Shown here one piece after another: positions 27,484 to 36,898 of a DNA stretch of 64,000 bases (the stretch's first letter is position 1; every line of letters begins with the position of its first letter). The notes under the pieces are model-generated. The model made no database searches. It worked only from the letters and a program-made list of their open reading frames with translations, and was not told the DNA's origin. The DNA comes from Mesorhizobium sp. WSM4904 (lineage in GTDB: Bacteria > Pseudomonadota > Alphaproteobacteria > Rhizobiales > Rhizobiaceae): the NCBI RefSeq assembly GCF_029674545.1, contig NZ_CP121354.1, positions 992,001 to 1,056,000 of the forward strand, read 5' to 3'. The position numbers and the translations under genes are program-made.

Positions 27484-27487
27484 AGTC

Positions 27488-29326
27488 TTGGCCAAGGACG
27501 CATCGACCGCCAAAGCGGCTTCCGCCTATACCTTTATCGATCACAAATTCGATGTGGTGATCGTCGGCGCCGGCGGCGCCGGCCTGCGCGCCACGCTCGG
27601 CATGGCCGAGCAGGGACTGCGCACCGCCTGCATCACCAAGGTGTTCCCGACGCGCTCGCATACCGTCGCGGCCCAGGGCGGCATCGCCGCCTCGCTCGCC
27701 AATATGGGGCCGGACAATTGGCAGTGGCATCTCTTCGACACCGTCAAGGGATCGGACTGGCTGGGCGACATCGACGCGCAGGAATACATGGTGCGCGAGG
27801 CGCCTGCGGCGGTCTACGAGCTGGAGCATTACGGCGTGCCGTTCTCGCGCACGGAAGAGGGCAAGATCTACCAGCGGCCGTTCGGCGGCATGATGATGAA
27901 TTTCGGCGAAGGTCCGCCGGTGCAACGCACCTGCGCGGCCGCCGACCGTACCGGCCATGCCATGCTGCACACGCTCTATGGCCAGTCGCTGAAGAACAAC
28001 GCGCAGTTCTTCATCGAGTATTTCGCGCTCGACCTGATCATGGAGCCTGACGGCACCTGCACCGGCGTCGTTGCCTGGAACCTCGACGACGGCACCATCC
28101 ATCGCTTCTCGGCCAAGATGGTGGTGCTGGCGACCGGCGGCTATGGGCGCGCCTATTTCTCGGCCACCTCGGCGCATACCTGCACCGGCGACGGCGGCGG
28201 CATGGCCGCACGTGCCGGGCTTGCGCTGCAGGACATGGAGTTCGTGCAGTTCCACCCGACCGGCATCTATGGCGCCGGCTGCCTGATCACCGAAGGCGCG
28301 CGCGGCGAGGGCGGCTATCTCGTCAATTCCGAAGGCGAGCGCTTCATGGAGCGCTATGCGCCGTCGGCCAAGGATCTTGCCTCGCGCGACGTGGTCTCGC
28401 GCTGCATGACGCTGGAGATCCGCGAAGGCCGCGGCGTCGGGCCGAAGAAGGACCACATCTTCCTGCATCTCGACCATCTCGACCCGGCCGTCCTGCACGA
28501 AAGGCTTCCGGGCATTTCGGAATCGGCAAAAATCTTCGCCGGCGTCGACCTGACCAAGGAGCCGATCCCGGTGCTGCCGACGGTGCACTACAATATGGGC
28601 GGCGTGCCGACCAACTACTGGGGCGAAGTGCTCAATCCGACGGCAAGGAGCCCGGATCGCGTATCGCCCGGGCTGATGGCGGTGGGCGAGGCCGCCTGCG
28701 CTTCGGTGCACGGCGCCAACCGGCTGGGCTCGAACTCGCTGATCGATCTGGTCGTTTTCGGCCGCGCCGCGGCGATCAGGGCCGGCGAGGTGATCGACCG
28801 CAATTCGCCGATCCCTTCGCCCAACGCGGCTTCGGTCGAGAAGATCATGGATCGCTTCGACCGGCTGCGCCATGCTAACGGCTCGACGCCGACGGCCGTA
28901 CTGCGAGAAAAGATGCAGAAGGCGATGCAGGAGGACGCGGCGGTGTTCCGCACCCAGGAATCGCTCGACAATGGCTGCAAGCGCGTTTCCGCGATCTGGG
29001 GCGAGCTCAAGGATCTCAAGGTGTTCGACCGCTCGTTGATCTGGAACTCCGATCTCGTCGAGACGCTGGAGCTGGAGAATTTGATGGCGAACGCCATCAC
29101 CACGGTCCACGGCGCCGCGGCGCGCAAGGAGAGCCGGGGCGCGCACGCGCGGGAAGATTTCGCCGGCCGCGACGACGCCAACTGGCGCAAGCACACGCTG
29201 GCCCGCGTCAGCGAGGACGGCAAGGTGACGCTCACCTACCGGCCGGTGCATACCGACACGCTGCTGCCGGAAAAAGACGGCGGCATCAACCCGGCCAAGA
29301 TCGCGCCGAAGGCCAGGGTGTACTGA
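27488..29326 (+). CDS. sdhA: Succinate dehydrogenase flavoprotein subunit
   Basis: Oxidises succinate to fumarate with covalently bound FAD. 612 residues: [22 protein letters not shown] (FAD), [11 protein letters not shown] with the FAD-linked histidine, GALYFSATSA-type region, [21 protein letters not shown] at the active site, and the capping-domain arginine in [16 protein letters not shown] context. The start is TTG at 27488 with GGAGG 8 nt upstream; an uncommon start, but the N-terminus fits the family. Confidence 0.97.
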   Translation: MAKDASTAKAASAYTFIDHKFDVVIVGAGGAGLRATLGMAEQGLRTACITKVFPTRSHTVAAQGGIAASLANMGPDNWQWHLFDTVKGSDWLGDIDAQEYMVREAPAAVYELEHYGVPFSRTEEGKIYQRPFGGMMMNFGEGPPVQRTCAAADRTGHAMLHTLYGQSLKNNAQFFIEYFALDLIMEPDGTCTGVVAWNLDDGTIHRFSAKMVVLATGGYGRAYFSATSAHTCTGDGGGMAARAGLALQDMEFVQFHPTGIYGAGCLITEGARGEGGYLVNSEGERFMERYAPSAKDLASRDVVSRCMTLEIREGRGVGPKKDHIFLHLDHLDPAVLHERLPGISESAKIFAGVDLTKEPIPVLPTVHYNMGGVPTNYWGEVLNPTARSPDRVSPGLMAVGEAACASVHGANRLGSNSLIDLVVFGRAAAIRAGEVIDRNSPIPSPNAASVEKIMDRFDRLRHANGSTPTAVLREKMQKAMQEDAAVFRTQESLDNGCKRVSAIWGELKDLKVFDRSLIWNSDLVETLELENLMANAITTVHGAAARKESRGAHAREDFAGRDDANWRKHTLARVSEDGKVTLTYRPVHTDTLLPEKDGGINPAKIAPKARVY

Positions 29327-29328
29327 CC

Positions 29329-29763
29329 ATGGCATCGGCGGCGGCAGGATATTCCGGCACGCCCCTTCCGGCCAAGCTCGGCCTGAAGGACGGCATGGTC
29401 GCCGCCTTCATCGCCCTGCCGCCGGAGCTCGACGAGCTTGCCGAGGCCATGGACTTCGCCAAGGTCGATCGATTGCCCGAATGGGCGGCAATCTCCGGCA
29501 CCGGGAAATACGATGCCGTGCACGCCTTCACTCGCCAGCGCGCCGAGATCGAGGATCGCCTTGGCGATATCGAGACCGCGATCAAGCGCGACGGCATGGT
29601 CTGGGTCTCCTGGCCAAAGAAGGCATCGAAAGTGGCGACGGACGTCACCGAAGACGTTGTCCGCGCCGAGGCGCTGAAGCGCGACCTCGTCGACGTCAAG
29701 GTCGCCGCCGTGAACGAAATCTGGTCCGGGCTGAAGCTCGTCATCCGAAAGGACCGCAGGTAA
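29329..29763 (+). CDS. DUF3052 protein inside the sdh operon
   Basis: A soluble 144-residue protein matching DUF3052: [18 protein letters not shown] at the N-terminus, [15 protein letters not shown] in the middle, then [25 protein letters not shown] and [18 protein letters not shown], the strongest family signature. Function unknown. It starts 2 bp after the sdhA stop and its TAA overlaps the sdhB ATG by one base, so it is translationally coupled on both sides. A role in SDH assembly, cluster delivery or regulation is a position-based guess only. Confidence 0.85.
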   Translation: MASAAAGYSGTPLPAKLGLKDGMVAAFIALPPELDELAEAMDFAKVDRLPEWAAISGTGKYDAVHAFTRQRAEIEDRLGDIETAIKRDGMVWVSWPKKASKVATDVTEDVVRAEALKRDLVDVKVAAVNEIWSGLKLVIRKDRR

Positions 29764-30542
29764 TGGTCGAACTTACGCTTCCGAAGAACTCGCAGATCAA
29801 GCAGGGCAAGACCTGGCCGAAGCCGGAGGGCGCGACGAACCTGCGCGAATACCGGATCTACCGCTGGTCGCCGGACGACGGCGAGAACCCGCGCATGGAC
29901 ACCTATTTCGTCGACATGGACGATTGCGGGCCGATGGTGCTCGACGCCCTGCTCTGGATCAAGAACAAGATCGACCCGACGCTGACGCTGCGCCGCTCCT
30001 GCCGCGAGGGCATTTGCGGTTCCTGCGCCATGAACATCGACGGTTCCAACACGCTGGCCTGCACCAAGGGCTGCGACGACATTTCAGGCGCGATCAAGGT
30101 CTATCCGCTGCCGCACATGCCGGTGGTCAAGGATCTGGTGCCCGACCTCACCAATTTCTACGCCCAGCATGCCTCGATCGAGCCGTGGCTGAAGACGGTC
30201 TCGCCCGAGCCGGCCAAGGAATGGCTGCAAAGCCATGAGGACCGCGAGAAGCTCGACGGGCTCTATGAATGCATCCTGTGCGCCTGCTGCTCGACCTCCT
30301 GCCCGAGCTACTGGTGGAACGGCGAGCGCTATCTCGGCCCGGCGACGCTGCTGCAGGCCTATCGCTGGCTGATCGATAGCCGCGACGAGGCGACCGGCGA
30401 ACGGCTCGACAATCTCGAAGACCCGTTCCGGCTCTACCGCTGCCACACCATCATGAATTGCGCGCAGACCTGCCCGAAGGGACTCAATCCCGCGAAGGCG
30501 ATCGCGGAGATCAAGAAGATGATGGTGGAGAGAAGGGTCTGA
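29763..30542 (+). CDS. sdhB: Succinate dehydrogenase iron-sulfur subunit
   Basis: Carries electrons from FAD to quinone through three Fe-S clusters. 259 residues: the 2Fe-2S ferredoxin domain [24 protein letters not shown], then [17 protein letters not shown] (4Fe-4S and 3Fe-4S ligands) and [17 protein letters not shown] at the C-terminus. The ATG at 29763 is within TAATG after the DUF3052 gene. No terminator follows; a family B repeat does. Confidence 0.97.
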   Translation: MVELTLPKNSQIKQGKTWPKPEGATNLREYRIYRWSPDDGENPRMDTYFVDMDDCGPMVLDALLWIKNKIDPTLTLRRSCREGICGSCAMNIDGSNTLACTKGCDDISGAIKVYPLPHMPVVKDLVPDLTNFYAQHASIEPWLKTVSPEPAKEWLQSHEDREKLDGLYECILCACCSTSCPSYWWNGERYLGPATLLQAYRWLIDSRDEATGERLDNLEDPFRLYRCHTIMNCAQTCPKGLNPAKAIAEIKKMMVERRV

Positions 30543-30580
30543 GGCCTGGCGGCTCAGCTTCGTAAGCAGCGATCCTTCGC

Positions 30581-30737
30581 GCCCCCCTCTGTCCTGCCGG
30601 ACATCTCCCCCACAAGGGGGGAGATTGGCTGTTTCGCTGGCGGCGCTCGTCCTTCAACATTGGAGATTGGCGAAAGCCGACGTGACGTCCGATCTCCCCC
30701 CAAGTGGGGGAGATGTCCGGCAGGACAGAGGGGGGCG
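30581..30737. repeat. Family B hairpin repeat, copy 2
   Basis: CCCCCCTCTGTCCTGCCGGAC at the left and its reverse complement at the right (GTCCGGCAGGACAGAGGGGGG), with inner arms CCCCACAAGGGGGGAGAT and ATCTCCCCCCAAGTGGGG. Fills most of the space between sdhB and yceH and nearly matches copy 1 at 18158. Confidence 0.9.
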
Positions 30738-30833
30738 CTGTCCCGCCGACTTTTCGAAGGTTCTGCCTTGTAGCACTGCTTCGATGTCTGCCAAAATCGC
30801 CGTTCAGAGAACCGACAGAAATAGCCCAACCCA

Positions 30834-31466
30834 ATGACCGATCTCCCCGTCCTCTCCCCCGCCGAAGCCCGCGTGCTCGGCTGCCTGATCGAGAAGAAGG
30901 AGCTGACGCCGGACGTCTATCCGCTGACGCTCAACGGCGCGCACGCCGCCGCCAACCAGAAGACGGCGCGCGAGCCGGTGATGGCGCTGGAGCTGACGGA
31001 GGTTCGGCGGGCGCTGAGCTCGCTCGAGCAGAAGGGCCTGGTGCGGCAGGCGTTTGCCTCGCGCGTCGAACGCTACGAGCACCTGATGGCGCAGCGCTTC
31101 TCGCTGACCACGCCGCAGATCGCGATCGTCGGCCTGCTGCTCCTGCGCGGCGCGCAGACCGCGCATGAGCTGCTCGCGCGCTCGGAACGCATGGCGCGCT
31201 TTGGGTCGATCGAGGAGCTTCGCGACAATCTCGACCTGATGATCGGCCGCCGGCCGCCGCTGGTGCAATTGCTCGAACGCGCCCCCGGACAGCGCGAGGA
31301 GCGTTATGTGCATCTGCTGAGCGGCCCGGTGGAAATGACGGCGGTCGCGGCACCGTGGCAGCCGCCGGCGACATCTTCGGATTCCGGACTTGAGGCCCGC
31401 GTTAAAGCACTGGAGGAAGAGGTTGCGGCGCTGCGGGCGAAGATCGAGGCGCTGGCTGGGCTATAG
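30834..31466 (+). CDS. yceH: YceH family (DUF480) protein
   Basis: A 210-residue protein of the UPF0502/DUF480 family: two winged-helix domains (LSPAEARVLGCLIEKKELTPDVYPLTLNG; LTTPQIAIVGLLLLRGAQTAHEL) and a C-terminal coiled coil (ALEEEVAALRAKIEAL). The function is unknown, though the fold suggests DNA binding. ATG 30834 gives the standard N-terminus MTDLPVLSPAEARVLG. Confidence 0.9.
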   Translation: MTDLPVLSPAEARVLGCLIEKKELTPDVYPLTLNGAHAAANQKTAREPVMALELTEVRRALSSLEQKGLVRQAFASRVERYEHLMAQRFSLTTPQIAIVGLLLLRGAQTAHELLARSERMARFGSIEELRDNLDLMIGRRPPLVQLLERAPGQREERYVHLLSGPVEMTAVAAPWQPPATSSDSGLEARVKALEEEVAALRAKIEALAGL

Positions 31467-31501
31467 CGTTTCAGCACGGTCGGGATAATTGCCAAAGCCG
31501 G

Positions 31502-31679
31502 CGCTGCCCCTCATTGCCCTGCCGGGCATTTCTCCCCGTATAGTGACGGGGAGAAAGAGCTGGCCGCAACGCTGGCGCCATTTCTGCCACGCAGATGGTT
31601 GGCGAAACCGACGATGAGAGCGCCCCTCTCCCCGTCACTATACGGGGAGAGGATGCCGGCAGGCAGGTGAGGGGCGGCG
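31502..31679. repeat. Family C hairpin repeat, copy 1
   Basis: GCGCTGCCCCTCATTGCCCTGCC ... CTCCCCGTATAGTGACGGGGAG at the left and its inverted counterpart CTCCCCGTCACTATACGGGGAG ... GGCAGGTGAGGGGCGGCGC at the right. Nested palindromes of about 20 bp. Confidence 0.88.
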
Positions 31680-31702
31680 CCGACGCCAGATCAGGATGCC
31701 AA

Positions 31703-32128
31703 TCACCCAAGCTTCGCGTCGAGCGACACCTTGATCGCGCCGAGCGCCTTCGAGACCGGGCATTCGGCCTTGGCTTTCTCGGCCAGCTCCTTGAATTTCG
31801 CCGCATCGATGCCCGGCACCTTGCCGATGAGCGTGATGGCGCTGCCGGTGATGCCGGTGCCGGGCACCAGCGTCACGACCGCCTTGGCGTCGAGCTCGGC
31901 GGCCGGCGTGCCGTTCTCGGCCAGGAAATGCGAGAGCTGCATGGCGTAGCAGCCGGCATGGGCGGCGGCGATCAGCTCTTCCGGATTGGTGCCGGATTTG
32001 CCGCTCTCGTCCTCGAAGCGCGCCTTGAAGGAATAGGGCGTGCCCTTCAAGGTGCCGCTCTGCGTGTCCAGCGTGCCTTGGCCCTCTTTCAGATTGCCTT
32101 TCCAGACGGCGTTTGCGGTGCGGTCCAT
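31703..32128 (-). CDS. osmC: OsmC-family peroxiredoxin
   Basis: A 141-residue thiol peroxidase of the OsmC subfamily, distinct from Ohr at 16198. N-terminal ANAVWKGNLKEGQGTL; NPEELIAAAHAGCYAMQLSHFL with the peroxidatic cysteine; AECPVSKALGAIKVSL with the resolving cysteine. The gene is monocistronic; the facing repeat C1 lies beyond its 3' end. Confidence 0.93.
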   Translation of the reverse strand: MDRTANAVWKGNLKEGQGTLDTQSGTLKGTPYSFKARFEDESGKSGTNPEELIAAAHAGCYAMQLSHFLAENGTPAAELDAKAVVTLVPGTGITGSAITLIGKVPGIDAAKFKELAEKAKAECPVSKALGAIKVSLDAKLG

Positions 32129-32344
32129 GAAGTCCTCCTGGCTTGTCGGGGTTCGCCGGCGGGGCGCCGGCGTTCTTCTGAACTATAGCGCGGGCGCGCG
32201 GGAAGACCATGGCGCGATGTTATCCGCCCAGGCGGCGCCTGCGAAAAAATTCCCGAAAAAAATGCGCGTGCAAAAATGTCGACTTCCAGAGGGCCTGACC
32301 GTCCTGCGGGCGGCCACGGAATTTGCGGCCGATGGAGGTTCAGG

Positions 32345-32566
32345 ATGGACAATCTGTTTTTCGCACTTTGGAGGCGCCCCGGCCACAGGGCGCAGCAGCT
32401 GGAAGAGTTCTGGCTGGAACCGCCGCCACTCGGCGTCGGCCGGCTGGTGGCGGCGGTGGCCATCATCGGCGTGGCGGCATGCCTGCTCGACCATGCGGCG
32501 GCCGTCAGAGGCAAGGCTGACAGCGTCGCTGTCGCCCCCTATGGTTCATCACAGGAAGGGAACTGA
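32345..32566 (+). CDS. Small single-pass membrane protein
   Basis: 73 residues: MDNLFFALWRRPGHRAQQLEEFW, then one hydrophobic segment (LGVGRLVAAVAIIGVAACLL, about 30-49) and a short polar tail. Not recognised. GGAGG at 32334-32338 precedes ATG 32345; the longer frame from 32276 lacks support. It ends 2 bp before the next gene, so the two may be cotranscribed. Confidence 0.6.
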   Translation: MDNLFFALWRRPGHRAQQLEEFWLEPPPLGVGRLVAAVAIIGVAACLLDHAAAVRGKADSVAVAPYGSSQEGN

Positions 32567-32568
32567 CA

Positions 32569-32925
32569 ATGAGATATGTCCTGCTGGTCTATGGCGAGGA
32601 GAAAGACCTTCTCGCGCTCACGCCAGAGAGATCGGCCAAGCTCGACGCCGACTCGCTCGCTTACGACAGATTGCTCGACCAACAGGGCAAGCTGATCATC
32701 GCGCAGGCGCTGCAGACGGTGAAGAAGTCGAAGTCGCTTAGGCGGCGCAAGGGCAAGCGGCTGGTCACCGACGGCCCGTTCGCCGAGACGAAAGAGCAGC
32801 TTCTCGGCTTCGTCATGGTGGAGGCTGCGGATCTCGACGAGGCGCTGGCGATCGCGGACGGCATTCCGCTGGCCGAGCTCGGCACCGTCGAGGTCAGGGC
32901 GATCTACGACATACCGGGGTCATGA
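32569..32925 (+). CDS. YCII/DGPF domain protein
   Basis: A 118-residue protein of the YCII-related DGPF family: MRYVLLVYGEEKDLLALTPE at the N-terminus and the signature TDGPFAETKEQLLGFVMVEAADLDEALAIA. Relatives often sit next to ECF sigma factors and may be involved in their regulation; no sigma factor is next to this gene. Function unknown. Confidence 0.88.
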   Translation: MRYVLLVYGEEKDLLALTPERSAKLDADSLAYDRLLDQQGKLIIAQALQTVKKSKSLRRRKGKRLVTDGPFAETKEQLLGFVMVEAADLDEALAIADGIPLAELGTVEVRAIYDIPGS

Positions 32926-33037
32926 TGCCGTCGTATGGCGATCAGGCACATTAGGGGTTTCTTCATCGCCGCAATTGTCGCGTGTTGAAGCGATGCTGCA
33001 CTTCTCCTATCGTTGCCGGGATTCGGGGGAATTCGGC

Positions 33038-33568
33038 ATGCCTTTCTTGATCGCTGTCCTTGGCGTGCTGGGCGCCGCGGCCATCTGGTGGTACCGGATG
33101 AAAGCCATGAACGAGGCCGCGCGCGAGGTCGCCGATGTCGTCGGGCGCGTGCAAGGCAATATCCGCCGCAAGAAGCTGCGCAAGCAGGCAGCGCTCTCGC
33201 CGCTGACGGCGATCGACGATCCCGTGGTGGCGGCGGCGACGCTGATCACCGCGATCGTTTCGGAACATGGCCCGATCCTGCCGCGGCGCGAGGCCGTCAT
33301 CCGCGAGGTGATCGCGCAGATTGCCGAAAGCCAGAAAAAGACCGACGAGGCCGTCGTCTACGCCAAATGGGCGGCGTCGCAGATCGACGACACGACGATC
33401 GTCATCGACAAGCTGGCGCCGTTCCTGCGCGAACGCCTCGACCCGCACGAGCGCGACGATCTGCTCAGGATGCTGAGCCGCGTCGCGCAGGGCGGCGAGC
33501 AACGGCTGCGGATCGCCGACCAGCGGATGGTGAGGCTGAGGCAGAAGCTGGGCTTCGAGGTGAACTAA
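33038..33568 (+). CDS. TerB-like membrane-anchored hypothetical protein
   Basis: 176 residues: an N-terminal membrane segment (PFLIAVLGVLGAAAIWWY), a basic stretch (RRKKLRKQAALSP), then an all-helical domain (DPVVAAATLITAIVSEHGPILP ... HERDDLLRMLSRVAQ) resembling TerB/DjlA-N-type domains. ATG 33038 preceded by GGGGGA is favoured over 32975. Not in an evident operon. Confidence 0.65.
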   Translation: MPFLIAVLGVLGAAAIWWYRMKAMNEAAREVADVVGRVQGNIRRKKLRKQAALSPLTAIDDPVVAAATLITAIVSEHGPILPRREAVIREVIAQIAESQKKTDEAVVYAKWAASQIDDTTIVIDKLAPFLRERLDPHERDDLLRMLSRVAQGGEQRLRIADQRMVRLRQKLGFEVN

Positions 33569-33672
33569 AGCGCGTCGCGTTGAGATGGACTCAGGCGACG
33601 CGCTTTAAGTTCTTGTTTTGATGCATGTCGTTTTCCCAAAACCGCTACGCACTTTTGGGCGACATGCATTAA
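33566..33672. repeat. Family E-like palindromic repeat, copy 3
   Basis: AAAGCGCGTCGCGTTGAG and inverted GCGACGCGCTTTAAG, then TGCATGTCGTTTTCCCAAAACCG ... TTTTGGGCGACATGCA. Same two-palindrome plan as 12901 and 25857 but with a different second unit. It begins on the stop codon of the preceding gene. Confidence 0.8.
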
Positions 33673-33730
33673 GCTGAAGCTGTGGCAGCCGGATCGCCTG
33701 CCTTCGTGATCAGCCGAAACGCCCCTCACG

Positions 33731-33912
33731 TCGTCATTCTATGGCGGAGCAAGGAGCGAAGCGACGCGGCGCAGACCATAGAATCCATTCCGTTACCTGT
33801 AAGCGTTGCGGCGGTGCAGAAATTTTGCTCCGCAGCACCCTACGATTGACGCTACGGAATGGATCCTCGGGTCTTCGCGTCCGCTTCGCTCCCGCTCCGC
33901 CCGTGGATGACG
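33731..33912. repeat. Family A intergenic repeat, copy 6
   Basis: TCGTCATTCTATGGCGGAGC, GACCATAGAATCCATTCCGTTACC, central AGCGTTGCGGCGGTGCAG, GCTACGGAATGGATCC, GTGGATGACGACG. With the E-like repeat it fills the gene-free 33569-33944. Confidence 0.86.
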
Positions 33913-33944
33913 ACGTCATGCAGGCCTCGGCCAATCGCCAAGCG

Positions 33945-35207
33945 CTAGATCGCCTCGCCCTTCAATAGCCGTGGCGTGTCGCCGGACAGGCCCGACGCCT
34001 GGCGGATGAAGAAATCCTTCAGTTTCGGCATGCGCTCGACAAGGCCGAGGCCGATATCGCGCACGGCGCGCAGCGGGCCGATGTCGTTCGAAAACAGCCG
34101 GTTCAGCACGTCGGTGGTGACGCCCATCTGCAGCGTGTCGAAGCGGCGCCACTGCTGGTAGCGCTCGAGCACGTCGAGCGCGCCGATGTCCTGGCCGAGC
34201 CGATCGGCCTCGACCACCACTTCGGCAAGCGCCGCCACATCCTTGAAGCCGAGATTGAGGCCTTGGCCGGCGATCGGGTGGATGCCGTGCGCGGCATCGC
34301 CGGCGAGCGCGATGCGCGGCGCCACGAAGGCGCGGGCAAGGGTCAGACCGAGCGGCCAGGCGCGCGGCTTGTCGGCGACACGGATCTCGCCGAGCTTCAA
34401 GCTGAAGCGCTGCTCCAGCTCGTGCTCGAAGACGAACTCGTCGCCATCGACGAGTTTTTGCGCGTCTTGCGAGCGCTCGACCCAGACGATCGAGGAGCGG
34501 TTGGTCCCGTCCTTGTCGGGTTTCAGCGGCAGCGTGGCGAAGGGCCCGGCCGGCAAGAAATGCTCCTCTGCGCGGCCGTTGTGCGGGCGCTCGTGGGCCA
34601 CGGTGCAGACGATGCCGGACTGGCCGTATTCCCATTTCACGGTCTTGATGCCGGCCATGTCGCGCAGCTTCGAATTGACGCCGTCGGCGGCGATCAGCAG
34701 TCGGGCCTTGAGCGCGGCACCGTCCGCCAGATGAACGGTGATACCGGCGCCGTTCGTGTCGAAGGCGCTGACAGCCATGCCTTCGATGATGTCGATGCCG
34801 AGCTTTGCGGCGCGGCGGCGCAGCGCCCCGTTCAGCTCCCGGTTGGCGACCATATGGGCGAAGGGCTCGCCGGGAGCCACCTCACCGTCAAAAGTGAGGA
34901 ACACCGGGCGCACCGGATCGGCGGTGTGCGAGTCGGTGATGACCATCTCGGTGATCGCCTGCGCCTCCGGCGCGATCTCGTCCCAGACGCCGAGCTGCTC
35001 CAGCATGCGGCAGGCCGCGGCGGTGATCGCCGAGGCACGGCCGTCCTTGTGCCAGACGCCGGCGGGCGCGGCATCGACGATGGCGACGCCGAGGCTGGGG
35101 CGTGCCTGCTTCAGCGAGACGGCGGCGGCAAGGCCGACATAGCCGGCGCCCGCCACCAGCACATCCACGGAGGCTTTGTCTGGCCCATTCACCCTGCGGT
35201 CGACCAT
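33945..35207 (-). CDS. UbiH/COQ6-family FAD hydroxylase
   Basis: Class A flavoprotein monooxygenase of ubiquinone biosynthesis (UbiH/UbiF/UbiL type), 420 residues. FAD motif DVLVAGAGYVGLAAAVSLKQ near the N-terminus; the middle DG motif KARLLIAADGVNSKLRDMAG; the second FAD motif ALAGDAAHGIHPIAGQGLNLGFKD. The ring position cannot be assigned by eye; alphaproteobacteria often use one regio-promiscuous enzyme. ATG 35207 with AAAGGAAAG before it is preferred over the upstream frame to 35294. Divergent from tesB. Confidence 0.92.
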   Translation of the reverse strand: MVDRRVNGPDKASVDVLVAGAGYVGLAAAVSLKQARPSLGVAIVDAAPAGVWHKDGRASAITAAACRMLEQLGVWDEIAPEAQAITEMVITDSHTADPVRPVFLTFDGEVAPGEPFAHMVANRELNGALRRRAAKLGIDIIEGMAVSAFDTNGAGITVHLADGAALKARLLIAADGVNSKLRDMAGIKTVKWEYGQSGIVCTVAHERPHNGRAEEHFLPAGPFATLPLKPDKDGTNRSSIVWVERSQDAQKLVDGDEFVFEHELEQRFSLKLGEIRVADKPRAWPLGLTLARAFVAPRIALAGDAAHGIHPIAGQGLNLGFKDVAALAEVVVEADRLGQDIGALDVLERYQQWRRFDTLQMGVTTDVLNRLFSNDIGPLRAVRDIGLGLVERMPKLKDFFIRQASGLSGDTPRLLKGEAI

Positions 35208-35314
35208 CGCACTTTCCTTTCGCGGCTTCCGGACGCGGCGGCGGCCGTTGCAGCTTGACTGCCCGCCCGTCCTGTCCGAAACCCGCCATGACACATCTTC
35301 GAGGGACGTGGAAC

Positions 35315-36178
35315 ATGACGGCGGCCATGGACGAGCTTCTCGACATTCTCGACCTCGAGCAGCTCGAACACAATCTGTATCGTGGTCGCAGCCCTAAGCT
35401 CGACTGGCAGCGGGTTTTTGGCGGCCAGACCATCGCCCAGGCGCTGGTCGCGGCCCAGCGCACCGTCGAGCCCGAGCGCCATGTTCACTCGCTGCACGGC
35501 TATTTCATGCGGCCCGGCGACACCAAGGTGCCGATCGTCTACGAGGTCGACCGCATCCGCGACGGCGGTTCCTTCACCACGCGCCGGGTGGTGGCGATCC
35601 AGCACGGGCAGGCGATCTTCTCGCTGGAAGCCTCGTTCCAGCAGGACGAGGTGGGGCTGGAGCATCAGCTGCCGATGCCGCGCGACGTGCCGGCGCCCGA
35701 CACGCTGCTTTCGCAGCGCGAGCTGCTCGGCAAGTTCGGCGAGGCGGTGCCGGAAGGCATCCGGCGCTACTGGGAGCGCGACCGGCCGATCGAAATGAAG
35801 CCGGTGATGCTCAAGCACTATACCAGCCGCGAGAAGCTGGAGCCGGAGCAGAACATCTGGATCCGCACCACCGGTCCGGTGCCGGAAGACCGCGCGACCC
35901 AGGCGGCCGTGCTCGCCTACCTCTCCGACATGACGCTGCTCGACACCTCGACCTTCGCGCATGGCCGCGCCATTTTCGACCGCGACATCCAGGCGGCCAG
36001 TCTCGACCACGCGATGTGGTTCCATCGCAGCCATTCGCTGGACGACTGGATCCTCTACACACAGGACAGTCCCTCCACGCAAGGCTCGCGGGGCTTCACC
36101 CGCGGGTCGCTGTTCGCGCGCGACGGAACCTTGATCGCCTCGGTTGCCCAGGAAGGCCTGATCCGGCTGCGGCGCTGA
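35315..36178 (+). CDS. tesB: Acyl-CoA thioesterase II
   Basis: Hydrolyses medium- and long-chain acyl-CoA. A 287-residue double-hotdog protein: FGGQTIAQALVAAQRTV and HSLHGYFMRPGD in the first half; AVLAYLSDMTLLDTS with the catalytic aspartate, SLDHAMWFHR, and SVAQEGLIRLR with the catalytic glutamine in the second. The ATG at 35315 fits the family N-terminus (MDELLDILDLEQLEHNLYRG). Confidence 0.94.
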   Translation: MTAAMDELLDILDLEQLEHNLYRGRSPKLDWQRVFGGQTIAQALVAAQRTVEPERHVHSLHGYFMRPGDTKVPIVYEVDRIRDGGSFTTRRVVAIQHGQAIFSLEASFQQDEVGLEHQLPMPRDVPAPDTLLSQRELLGKFGEAVPEGIRRYWERDRPIEMKPVMLKHYTSREKLEPEQNIWIRTTGPVPEDRATQAAVLAYLSDMTLLDTSTFAHGRAIFDRDIQAASLDHAMWFHRSHSLDDWILYTQDSPSTQGSRGFTRGSLFARDGTLIASVAQEGLIRLRR

Positions 36179-36305
36179 GCAGGCCAGCTCTTTTCCAGCG
36201 TGGGCGCCTTCGTCGCGCAAAAGAAATCGGCCCCGACCCGATTTTGCGCGGAATTTCTTGCGTCAACCCACTGCCGCTGCCCACAGTTGCGCCACAAGCC
36301 TGCGA

Positions 36306-36333
36306 AATAGGCATTTTTGAAAAATTGCCTATT
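36306..36333. promoter_or_regulatory. A/T-rich imperfect palindrome upstream of glnK
   Basis: AATAGGCATTTTT-GA-AAAATTGCCTATT, one mismatch, about 100 bp upstream of the sigma-54 promoter, the distance at which activators such as NtrC bind. It does not match the GCACC-N5-GGTGC NtrC consensus, so it may be another regulator or a tesB terminator (T run follows at 36331-36337). Confidence 0.4.
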
Positions 36334-36428
36334 TTTTAAGCAGGCACCCAACCGCCGCTTTGGGCAGACACGGGTTCCAGCAGCGTCGCTCCCTTTGTTT
36401 ACAATAGGTTAACGCCCTGCCTCGGCAA

Positions 36429-36445
36429 TTGGCACGAAGCTTGAA
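36429..36445 (+). promoter_or_regulatory. Sigma-54 promoter of glnK-amtB
   Basis: TTGGCACG-N4-TTGAA matches the -24/-12 RpoN consensus (TGGCAC-N5-TTGCW), with one change in the -12 part. It lies 84 bp before the glnK ATG. Nitrogen-controlled, NtrC-activated transcription of glnK-amtB is standard in proteobacteria. Confidence 0.82.
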
Positions 36446-36522
36446 TCCTGTCGGGCACTCTCCGGCTCCCACGGGATCGGCGAAGTCGTGCAATCGCGGG
36501 GGACCGCAACAGCAAAGGGTGA

Positions 36523-36867
<345 letters not shown>

Positions 36868-36898
36868 GCGGCGACCAGCCATTCCAACGGAGAGTTCT

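Noticed and set aside
36398..36413. TTTA-N7-TTAAC as a CtrA site near glnK
   Set aside because: It has a mismatch in the first half and sits directly before the sigma-54 element; treated as chance.
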